Below are positions 1 to 5,978 of a DNA stretch of 8,556 bases, in pieces. Source of the stretch: Desulfobulbus sp. (GTDB taxonomy: Bacteria; Desulfobacterota; Desulfobulbia; Desulfobulbales; Desulfobulbaceae). The stretch lies in NCBI GenBank assembly GCA_030600525.1, contig JAUVLX010000142.1:1-8556 (forward strand), read 5' to 3'. Position numbers and translations under genes: made by a program. The first letter of the stretch is position 1; every line of letters begins with the position of its first letter. The notes beneath the pieces were generated by a model. That model had not been told where the DNA came from. It worked only from the letters and a program-made list of their open reading frames with translations, and made no database searches.

Positions 1-2313
1 AAACTGATCCGTTTCTCAGGTAAACAAAATGCAATTATAGATTTGCTGGGCAAAGATCTGACGATTCCCAAATCCGGCGAAAAACTGGCGAGGGACGTTG
101 TGGATTCCCTCTCGTCGATTATCACGGTTCATTCCGACCTGACAACAGGAGGCGATACAAATTGCAAAACCGTGAAAGCAGAGAGTACCCCCCATGCCCA
201 TATTATTCCTCATCAGGAGGGAATCAGCCTGGAATTCCTGGTCAAGCCCTTTGGAGCAGATGGTTCGAGTTTCAGACCCGGTAAGGGCGGGAAAAGTGTG
301 TTGACCGAAATGAATGGTGAAAAGATCCAGGCAGTGCGTGATTTTATTAAAGAAAAGAAACAGAAAAACAAAATTCTCCACTCCTGTTCCACCTTTCGTC
401 ATCTTGAAGAGATAGAAAATCAGTGGCAGGTTGATGACCCGGAGGATGCACTGGAATTGCTGCTGGAACTTAAAGAATGCGGTGATGAGGTAATACTGGA
501 ATGGCCACAGGGGGAGAAACTTAAAGTTCGCAGGAACGTAACTGTTGATAGCTTCTCCATGCAGATTAAACAGGAGAGAGATTGGTTTAAGGCCACAGGA
601 TCATTGCAGATAGATGATGCTCTTTCCTTGGATTTACGTAAGCTGCTGTATATGCTCCACCGGGCAACCGGCAGGTTTATTCCTCTCGATGATGGAACCT
701 TTATTGGAATAACCGAGCAGTTACGTAAACGACTCGATGAGTTGAATGCTTTTTCCGAGGGCCATGGAAAGGGAGTACGCTTTGTTCCTCTTGCAGCTCT
801 CGCCCTTGAGGACCTCACCGAAGATGCCGGGCAACTGAAAACAGATAGTGCCTGGAAACAACATTGTAAACAATTAAAAGAGGTAGTCAGACCGCAGATT
901 CCTTCTACTCTGCAGGGTTCGTTGCGAGATTATCAGCAGACAGGGTTTTCCTGGCTGGCCCAACTCTCCCATTGGGGTGTGGGTGCTTGTCTGGCTGATG
1001 ATATGGGGCTTGGCAAAACCATTCAGGCGTTAACGGCCATTTTACTTCGGTCGTCCTTTGGCCCTACTTTGATTGTGGCACCTTTATCCGTCACGTCTAA
1101 CTGGGAGGATGAAGCGAATCGTTTTGCCCCCACCTTAAATGTTATTGTCTTTGGTCCAGGAGACAGACAGCAAACCATAGACAATCTGCAAGCTTTTGAC
1201 CTACTCATAGTCAGTTACGGTTTACTACCATTGGAAGCAGAATTGCTCAGCGGAGTGCAATGGCAGACCGTGGTGCTCGATGAGGCTCAGGCTATTAAAA
1301 ATATGCAGACGAAACGATCAAAAGCAGCCATGGATTTGCAGGCAGAGTTTAGGATCATTACCACCGGAACCCCGATTGAAAATCATCTCAGTGAGTTGTG
1401 GACTCTTTTTAGTTTTTTGAACCCTGGTCTGCTTGGATCTTTTAAAAAATTTAATGAAAAATTTGCCATTCCTATTGAACGTGATCAGGATAATGAGGTG
1501 CGTAATCTGTTACGGAAATTGATACGTCCCTTTATTTTGCGTCGTTTAAAAAGTGATGTGCTGCAAGAGTTGCCAGCTAAAACAGAAATTACCCTTGAAG
1601 TTGAAATGAGCAACGCTGAGCTGCTACTATATGAAGCTCAGCGATTAAAAGCTCTGGAAAATATCGACACGCATAGTGACGAGGGCGCTGGGCAGAAACA
1701 TCTCCGCATTCTTGGTGAAATCATGAAATTGCGCAGATTATGCTGCAACCCGAGCCTGGTTTTACCGGATTGTAAAATTGCCAGTTCCAAGCTGAAGGTC
1801 TTTGGTGATACTTTGCGGGAATTACGGGGTAACAATCATAAAACGCTTGTGTTTAGTCAATTTGTTGGTCATTTGGAGATCATACGCCACTATCTTGATA
1901 CAGAGAACATCAGCTACCAATACCTGGATGGCTCAACCTCCATAAAAAACAGAAAACAGCGCATAGCCGATTTTCAAAATGGCCAGGGGGATGTATTTCT
2001 CATCAGTTTAAAGGCGGGAGGGGCAGGACTTAATCTTACCGCCGCTGATTATGTCATCCATATGGATCCTTGGTGGAACCCTGCCGTGGAAGATCAGGCA
2101 TCGGATCGGGCGCATCGGATCGGCCAGGAAAGACCGGTGACTGTTTACCGCCTGGTGGTAAAAAACTCGATAGAAGAGCAGATAGTAGATCTGCATAAAC
2201 AGAAACGTGACCTTGCCAACAGTCTTCTTGATGGCACTGATGCAGCAGGAAAAGTGTCAGCTAAAGAGTTGCTGGGGCTTTTGCAGGAAAAACACCAGCC
2301 AGGGTTGAATTGA
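1..2313 (+). CDS. SNF2-family DEAD/DEAH-type ATPase/helicase, 5' partial
   Basis: The reading frame is open from the first base, so the gene begins upstream; the TTG at 43 is merely the first possible start codon inside the window. Numbering from base 1, 770 residues are visible. Motif I (DDMGLGKT) is at residues 333-340, motif II is DEAQ at 427-430, and motif III (TTGTPIE) is near 454-460. Lobe 2 has LVFSQF, motif V (AGGAGLNLT, 672-680) and motif VI (DQASDRAHRIGQ, 698-709), which carries the arginine finger. This is a complete SNF2/Rad54-like double-stranded-DNA translocase motor, ending shortly after it with TGA. The roughly 270 residues before the motor contain a conserved-looking block (LEFLVKPFG, then a glycine-rich PGKGGK) that I associate with the N-terminal half of very large bacterial SNF2 proteins, some with a SWIM zinc finger; any such finger would lie upstream. 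The likely role is ATP-driven remodelling of DNA-protein complexes in the cytoplasm. The exact substrate is unknown. Confidence 0.93.
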   Translation, partial: KLIRFSGKQNAIIDLLGKDLTIPKSGEKLARDVVDSLSSIITVHSDLTTGGDTNCKTVKAESTPHAHIIPHQEGISLEFLVKPFGADGSSFRPGKGGKSVLTEMNGEKIQAVRDFIKEKKQKNKILHSCSTFRHLEEIENQWQVDDPEDALELLLELKECGDEVILEWPQGEKLKVRRNVTVDSFSMQIKQERDWFKATGSLQIDDALSLDLRKLLYMLHRATGRFIPLDDGTFIGITEQLRKRLDELNAFSEGHGKGVRFVPLAALALEDLTEDAGQLKTDSAWKQHCKQLKEVVRPQIPSTLQGSLRDYQQTGFSWLAQLSHWGVGACLADDMGLGKTIQALTAILLRSSFGPTLIVAPLSVTSNWEDEANRFAPTLNVIVFGPGDRQQTIDNLQAFDLLIVSYGLLPLEAELLSGVQWQTVVLDEAQAIKNMQTKRSKAAMDLQAEFRIITTGTPIENHLSELWTLFSFLNPGLLGSFKKFNEKFAIPIERDQDNEVRNLLRKLIRPFILRRLKSDVLQELPAKTEITLEVEMSNAELLLYEAQRLKALENIDTHSDEGAGQKHLRILGEIMKLRRLCCNPSLVLPDCKIASSKLKVFGDTLRELRGNNHKTLVFSQFVGHLEIIRHYLDTENISYQYLDGSTSIKNRKQRIADFQNGQGDVFLISLKAGGAGLNLTAADYVIHMDPWWNPAVEDQASDRAHRIGQERPVTVYRLVVKNSIEEQIVDLHKQKRDLANSLLDGTDAAGKVSAKELLGLLQEKHQPGLN

Positions 2314-2490
2314 ATGATGTTCATAAAGACAGTTGTGTCGAATTCTTTTTCACGCCTGGTCCTGACGTTTCCAACGGGTACTTCAATCTTGAAATGAATT
2401 GTGGTAGAATCATGCTTTTTCATTTTTAAAAGGAATCTGGGAAAGAGCGGATCATAATTGCTTCTAATTAAACCTCGGGCTATGGCTGAG

Positions 2491-2518
2491 CGACCCTAAA
2501 AGTTCGACTTTTACGGTG
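2491..2518 (+). repeat. Stem-loop, 7-bp perfect core
   Basis: TAAAAGT (2497-2503) pairs perfectly with ACTTTTA (2507-2513) around a TCG triloop. After one C-C mismatch the stem continues with ACC (2493-2495) against GGT (2515-2517). It is not followed by a clean T-run, so it is not a typical intrinsic terminator on the plus strand. It lies about 65 bases before the larger branched structure and may belong to the same RNA. The function is unknown. Confidence 0.5.
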
Positions 2519-2582
2519 GAAAATTTTTACCCCACATATTTTGGTAGTGAAACAGAGAATAAATATCCAATTTCTTTTGAGA

Positions 2583-2652
2583 TGAGGGGGCTTCATCAAA
2601 CCACGTCCTATGGGTGTGGTCGACGATTTCGTTGTGGAAACTCACCCCCTCA
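2583..2652 (+). ncRNA. Candidate structured RNA: three-way junction
   Basis: TGAGGGGG (2583-2590) pairs perfectly with CCCCCTCA (2645-2652), closing a domain with two further hairpins. The first pairs CCACGTCC (2601-2608) with GGGTGTGG (2612-2619) around a TAT loop, 8 bp including two G-U wobbles. The second pairs CGACG (2621-2625) with CGTTG (2630-2634) around ATTT, 5 bp with one wobble. The two helices are almost contiguous, and the junction strands include CTTCATCAAA and a purine-rich TGGAAA. The G-U pairs fit only if the plus strand is the RNA. It lies about 100 bases upstream of the 80-residue gene, so it could be a cis-acting leader or a free small RNA. I could not match it to a known family, and function is not established. 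Confidence 0.4.
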
Positions 2653-2659
2653 GGGGGGG
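2645..2659 (+). repeat. GC hairpin competing with the junction-closing helix
   Basis: CCCCC (2645-2649), TCA, then seven G (2653-2659) can form a 5-bp all-GC hairpin with a triloop. Its left arm is the same segment that closes the three-way junction at 2583-2590, so the two structures exclude each other. It is followed by ATCATTTATG, not a U-run, so it is not a standard intrinsic terminator. Mutually exclusive helices are typical of regulatory leaders, but homopolymer runs of C and G can also produce this by chance. Confidence 0.4.
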
Positions 2660-2675
2660 ATCATTTATGCCTGAT

Positions 2676-2689
2676 TGCGACTCAAGTCG
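2676..2689 (+). repeat. Small stem-loop
   Basis: Within TTGCGACTCAAGTCGAAT, CGAC and GTCG pair around a four-base TCAA loop. The 4-bp stem is weak on its own and is listed only because it continues the run of hairpins that begins at 2491 and ends about 65 bases before the next start codon. Confidence 0.25.
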
Positions 2690-2755
2690 AATATAGCGGG
2701 ATGCTGCTAACTAGACAGTACAAAATCGTATAATTTATATGGAGAAACTTTTAAT

Positions 2756-2998
2756 ATGATTGAAATACAGGGTGATACAGTTGTTGTCGATAAGGAAACC
2801 ACACGTTTGGAAGGCTTTCGGATGGAGGATACAGCTAAGGCTCCAGTTATTATCCTGTTTGTCAATGACGATGAGCCGCAAATGCTGCCTCTGGACAAAG
2901 AGAGTACGGTGCCTGTCAGGGTGAAGTCAAAAAACAGCGAGGCTGAGATTCAGCTTATCAGTTACGAAGAGATAAAGGCGACGTTGACTGCGCGATAA
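2756..2998 (+). CDS. Small acidic hypothetical protein, 80 residues
   Basis: The ATG start is preceded by ATGGAG, with GGAG at 2741-2744 and 11 bases to the start, an adequate Shine-Dalgarno sequence. The 80-residue product has no cysteine, signal peptide or membrane segment. By count it has about 16 acidic against 10 basic residues. It alternates hydrophobic and polar residues (TVVVD, VIILFV, TVPVRV), suggesting a small beta-rich soluble cytoplasmic protein, and ends in a likely short helix (SYEEIKATL). I do not recognise the family. No partner gene adjoins it: the helicase ends 442 bases upstream and the gene downstream is convergent. A structured segment lies just upstream and could regulate it. 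TATAAT at 2729-2734 resembles a -10 box but would leave almost no leader, so it is not called as its promoter. It is probably a real gene of unknown function. Confidence 0.65.
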   Translation: MIEIQGDTVVVDKETTRLEGFRMEDTAKAPVIILFVNDDEPQMLPLDKESTVPVRVKSKNSEAEIQLISYEEIKATLTAR

Positions 2999-3036
2999 CG
3001 GTTTGTATTAACAGGCATTGGGGGAAAGGAGGGCAT

Positions 3037-3067
3037 AAGGGGAGACTTTAAGGAGCGAGTCCCTTTT
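3037..3067 (+). terminator. Possible intrinsic terminator after the small gene
   Basis: GACT (3044-3047) pairs with AGTC (3058-3061), and the stem can be extended through a small bulge by GG (3040-3041) with CC (3062-3063). The right arm runs directly into TTTT (3064-3067). It begins about 40 bases after the stop codon of the 80-residue gene, where a terminator would be expected. The stem is short and bulged, so the call is tentative. Confidence 0.35.
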
Positions 3068-3084
3068 GTCCTGCATTGCATTAA

Positions 3085-3275
3085 ACGGTCGTCACCTTTG
3101 CCATACTTGAGGAGCTTTCAGTTTTTTAGATATTGGGCTGGTTGAATTTACCAGTTGAGCATGGAAAAATTGTTTGCCGAAGGAGATTGAGTCAGTAGCG
3201 CTCTTCGATGTCGTAATGCCCAAGATGGGAGGTCCTGAGTTAGCGGGAAAGTTGAAGGCTCGCGATTCGGGTTAA
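3085..3275 (+). pseudogene. Degenerate response-regulator receiver domain remnant
   Basis: In the frame ending with TAA at 3273-3275 the translation reads IESVALFDVVMPKMGG, then PELAGKLKARDSG. This matches the centre of a CheY-like receiver, where the Asp of LLDVVMP (here codon 3207-3209) is phosphorylated and PKMGG(P)EL follows beta-3. Only about 40 codons are open in this frame, back to a TGA at 3156. In another frame, further receiver-like text precedes it: ILEELSV (about 3103-3123), a TAG at 3127, then ILGWLNLPVEHGK (3130-3168), resembling helix-1 and the AENG segment. The acidic pocket at the N-terminus and everything after alpha-3 (the Thr/Ser and Lys regions) are missing. The simplest reading is a receiver, possibly once the tail of a hybrid histidine kinase, decayed by frameshift, nonsense change and truncation. 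It is not functional. The neighbouring channel gene is convergent and unrelated. Confidence 0.6.
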
Positions 3276-3311
3276 AGGTCTTCTCTCTCTATTTTGTTCA
3301 GGGGCATTTAA

Positions 3312-5762
3312 TTATAAATCGTCGAAAGTGTCTTGTTTGGATTGCTGGGGCTCTTTTTCAATATCCTCTGCAGAGCGCATGGCAGCAGCGCCGGCGGCCT
3401 TGGAAATGTTGTGTTGATCCTCTGGGGTGATCTGCTCTCTCTCCTGAGTGAATTCTGGTAAATCAACAATAACCTTGCGGTGGGCATACTGAATTCCCTG
3501 AACAGTGAGTGCTTCGGTGATCAGGCGAAAAGCTTCCCGCCGAATTACAAAATGGGTACCTGGCTGGGCGGTAAATTTGACTCTGATGGTCATTACAGAG
3601 TTGGTGATTGCCCGTACCCCCTGTGATTTGAGCGGTCTGAGAAAGTCCTTACCGTATTCTTCGTTTTGGAGCATTTTCAGGCCGACTTTTTTAATAATTT
3701 TACGTATTTTGTCTATCGGCGCATCATAGGGGAAATCAAGGTTGAATTTAACGATTATGCCGCCGCGCATATAGTTGGTTATGGCCCCAAGATCAGAGTG
3801 GGGGACAATCTGCAGCATGCCTCTGTGGTGCCTTATCATAGCATTGCGTAAGGTTATCGTTTCCACCGTACCGGATACCGTGCTTGCTTCAATATATTCT
3901 CCCACCCGAAATGCATCATCAAGCAGGTAAAAGAACCCGGAAAACATGTCGGCAACCAGTTTTTGAGCACCAAAGCCGATTGCAAGGCCGATTACTCCTG
4001 CACCGGCAAGCAGTGGCGCTATGTCTACCCCGGATGAAGAGAGCACTGTCATGGTTACCATAACGATCAGGATGGTGCCGATAAACTTGCGTACCATGGG
4101 CAGCAGGGTGTAGGCACGGCCACGTGATGCAGCACTACCCCACTCGTCATCATTATTTTCTACGTCTTCCTCTCCCTCCGGAAGTGATTCTTCAATTTTT
4201 CGCTCAATCCAGCTGCTGATAAGCTGCCACATAAAAATTGCCAGCGCCATGATGACGATAGTGTCCAGCAGGATGGCCGCAAGCTCTGAAAAAAGAGGAA
4301 TACGGATATCCCAAAGGTTTGCTATCCAAACCATCATGAGCACTACCAAGCCAATCCGAGCAACGGTTTTGATTTTTTGATACAGTTCCAGCCCGTTGTG
4401 ATGCTGCAGGATTTCTTCATCGGTTTTTTGGGGGCCTAGTAGATCACCATCCTGGTGAAGATGAAGTGTCTTCATAGTGTAGAGAACCAGCCACTGGACA
4501 AGGCGATCTGCTACTATCCACAGAGGGAAAATGAAAAAGCTGGGAATAAATGCGCCTCTTCGGCTGTAACTTGGGTCGGCCAGGTCATTAAGGAGCAGGA
4601 ACCAGAGCAGGATGAGGTAGGTGATGGCTAAAATATGCCAGAGTGCAGCGAATTGTTTGCGTCCCCAAGAAGGATGGCCGTCTTGGTGGTTGCTGTTTGC
4701 AAGGATATGCTCGCGGATATTTTTTCTGATAACAACAATGGCAGCGGCAGTTGTGAAGAGCAGGAGGCTGACGCTGAAGAGCTGTAGGAGTCTTACCGTT
4801 GCTATATCTGCATCGAGCCGACGGAGGGTGACTGCCAGCATCAGGGTGATGGTTATATAACTGAAGGCTCCCGTCATAAGACGGTGGGCAGTTTTTGCTG
4901 CCCCACAGTCAGCAGGAAATACGCGAAATATTTTATACTGGGGGGAAAAAATAATGAGAGAGAGGATGTTGATTATCCTGATGATGGTAATCGTAATCAA
5001 GGTTGCAAGAAAAAAGAACTGGACGTAAGGGGAATCCGTCCAAATGAAGAACATGAAAGAAAAGTAAGCCGCGCCGAAAAAAATAAGTAGTCCCAGCATA
5101 TTGGGTAATACCTGTAGGACAGCGGCAAAGAGTTTCTCTACGCCCTTTATGATTGTAGTGTCCACCTCGGGTGCAGCTATAAAATATTTTGAGATGAAAA
5201 GATATCTGAACACGGCTTCCACTACGAATCCTATGGAGATAAAGAGAAACACCCACAGAGCACTTTGTACTGCGCCTCTAACGGTTCCAAAGGGGCAGAG
5301 CTTGATAAAGACGTTTTCCAGATCAGGGAGGATATTTGGGGCTCCTGTCCAGAGCGTTCTAAACTGGCTTTCCTCTTGGTCATGCTTTTGGGAAAGTGCT
5401 TTCAGGATGTGATGGAACAGGCTTCCTGGGCCTTTTATTTTTTTCCCTTCAGGCAGCAGGGGCTGTGCATCTTTTTGGAGCTCCTGGATAAGCAGTTTCC
5501 TTACCTGTTCGTCGCTGAGACCGGCCATCATGTTTGCTATGGTGGCATTATCCGTGGTTGTCACAGGTTGATATATTGTTTTTGATGCAGTATTTTCAAG
5601 TGGAGCCGCCACCCCTTGCTGGGAAGGGAGTAACAGGATACCCGTGAGCAGGGTAAGAAGATATATATAAGGGAGATACAATTTTTCAGGGGTGGTCAAT
5701 GCTCTTTTCCTCGTTGATGGTTCTGAAAAGATTCTTGCTGGAAGTGATACTCGCTTTACCAT
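3312..5762 (-). CDS. Large MscS-family mechanosensitive channel, YbiO-like
   Basis: This is an inner-membrane channel expected to open under membrane tension and release solutes during hypo-osmotic shock. From the ATG at 5762 it has 816 residues. It starts with a signal peptide (hydrophobic LTLLTGILLL, likely cut near GVAA), then a periplasmic part of about 130 residues, then roughly ten predicted membrane segments. The pore-lining MscS helix carries SSGVDIAPLLAGAGVIGLAI and GFGAQKLVADMF, around residues 573-605. The beta domain (SGTVETITLRN, then IVPHSDLGAITNYMRG) and the C-terminal alpha/beta vestibule follow, with a charged tail. An acidic linker (EGEEDVENNDDE) lies just before the last two pore-module helices. 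Order and length resemble E. coli YbiO, which is also large, with a signal peptide and an IAPLLAGAG pore helix. The frame extends to a TTG at 5828, but those 22 codons fall in the palindrome at 5796-5940, so the ATG is preferred; its Shine-Dalgarno sequence (AAGAG) is weak. Confidence 0.92.
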   Translation of the reverse strand: MVKRVSLPARIFSEPSTRKRALTTPEKLYLPYIYLLTLLTGILLLPSQQGVAAPLENTASKTIYQPVTTTDNATIANMMAGLSDEQVRKLLIQELQKDAQPLLPEGKKIKGPGSLFHHILKALSQKHDQEESQFRTLWTGAPNILPDLENVFIKLCPFGTVRGAVQSALWVFLFISIGFVVEAVFRYLFISKYFIAAPEVDTTIIKGVEKLFAAVLQVLPNMLGLLIFFGAAYFSFMFFIWTDSPYVQFFFLATLITITIIRIINILSLIIFSPQYKIFRVFPADCGAAKTAHRLMTGAFSYITITLMLAVTLRRLDADIATVRLLQLFSVSLLLFTTAAAIVVIRKNIREHILANSNHQDGHPSWGRKQFAALWHILAITYLILLWFLLLNDLADPSYSRRGAFIPSFFIFPLWIVADRLVQWLVLYTMKTLHLHQDGDLLGPQKTDEEILQHHNGLELYQKIKTVARIGLVVLMMVWIANLWDIRIPLFSELAAILLDTIVIMALAIFMWQLISSWIERKIEESLPEGEEDVENNDDEWGSAASRGRAYTLLPMVRKFIGTILIVMVTMTVLSSSGVDIAPLLAGAGVIGLAIGFGAQKLVADMFSGFFYLLDDAFRVGEYIEASTVSGTVETITLRNAMIRHHRGMLQIVPHSDLGAITNYMRGGIIVKFNLDFPYDAPIDKIRKIIKKVGLKMLQNEEYGKDFLRPLKSQGVRAITNSVMTIRVKFTAQPGTHFVIRREAFRLITEALTVQGIQYAHRKVIVDLPEFTQEREQITPEDQHNISKAAGAAAMRSAEDIEKEPQQSKQDTFDDL

Positions 5763-5769
5763 ACACTCT

Positions 5770-5828
5770 TTGGGCGACAGTTTTGTTATATATAAATGAG
5801 CCTGTTGATTTACTGTCTTTTCGCCCAA
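5770..5828 (-). promoter_or_regulatory. Leader inverted repeat ahead of the channel start
   Basis: Read on the minus strand, TTGGGCGA (5828-5821) is perfectly complementary to TCGCCCAA (5777-5770). The second copy abuts the AGAG that would serve as ribosome binding site for the ATG at 5762. If transcription starts further upstream, this 8-bp helix could influence initiation of the channel. The T-rich segment TTTATATATAAC (about 5798-5787 on the minus strand) is also -10-like, and a start there would exclude the hairpin. Both ideas are inferences from sequence alone. Confidence 0.25.
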
Positions 5829-5940
5829 TCTCTTTGTTATGCTGAAAAAATAATCCTCGGAATATCAACTATATGCCTGTGGTTATTTTTTCAGCATGTC
5901 TCGACCTTGAACGAAAATCCGAGTAAATCAACAGACTCAT
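5796..5940. repeat. Imperfect palindrome of about 145 bp, MITE-like
   Basis: The outer arms at 5796-5814 and 5922-5940 are inverted copies matching at 18 of 19 positions (ATGAGCCTGTTGATTTACT on the left). The inner arms at 5839-5853 and 5883-5897 are a perfect 15-bp inverted repeat (ATGCTGAAAAAATAA). The segments between outer and inner arms are equal in length (24 bases) and partly complementary, with TTTTCG on one side facing CGAAAA on the other. Some pairing continues inward (TCC and GG), leaving a central loop of under 30 bases. ATAAATG occurs at both edges (5792-5798 and 5939-5945), overlapping the arm ends, so a target duplication is possible but ambiguous. It lies between the transporter stop and the channel start, and no transposase is encoded. 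A miniature inverted-repeat element is the best guess; a large terminator or processing hairpin for the transporter transcript is the alternative. Confidence 0.7.
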
Positions 5941-5978
5941 AAATGGTATGGGAGAAAACGTTTTTAACGTGCAATCAG

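Larger units (their letters stand above)
2314..2755. other. Intergenic region with several strong hairpins
   Basis: This stretch of 442 bases separates the helicase from the small 80-residue gene. No ORF with a ribosome binding site and recognisable product was found. Its first part, to about 2480, is AT-rich and shows no clear terminator for the helicase. The second part, about 2490-2700, is dense in inverted repeats, described separately. No known riboswitch, tRNA, tmRNA, 6S or SRP RNA consensus was recognised in it on either strand. Confidence 0.6.

Noticed and set aside
420..818. Opposite-strand ORFs across the helicase, channel, transporter and YgjV-like genes
   Set aside because: They lie antisense to well-supported genes, have odd composition (serine- or arginine-rich) and no recognisable domains.
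43..2313. TTG at 43 as the true start of the helicase
   Set aside because: The frame is open back to base 1 with plausible coding residues, and the family is much longer than the 756 residues this start would give, so the gene is truncated by the window edge.
2314..2397. 27-codon ORF beginning directly after the helicase stop
   Set aside because: No Shine-Dalgarno sequence, no recognisable product, and its ATG abuts the stop codon; ORFs this short occur easily by chance.
2389..2410. TTGAAA and TAGAAT as a sigma-70 promoter for the structured RNA
   Set aside because: The spacer is only 10 bases, far below the usual 16-18.
2583..2640. Hammerhead ribozyme, suggested by ATGAG and GGAAAC
   Set aside because: The CUGAUGA and GAAA core elements are not correctly placed around a stem, and no cleavage triplet fits.
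2712..2734. TAGACA and TATAAT as a promoter for the 80-residue gene
   Set aside because: The spacer is 11 bases, and transcription would start at or inside the ribosome binding site.
2480..2740. tmRNA, 6S RNA, SRP RNA, cyclic-di-GMP or cobalamin riboswitch
   Set aside because: None of the conserved blocks of these families could be found on either strand, so only an unassigned structure is reported.
5958..5970. ACGTT/AACGT hairpin as terminator of the transporter gene
   Set aside because: The stem is only 5 AT-rich base pairs; the palindrome further downstream is the stronger candidate for ending or processing the transcript.
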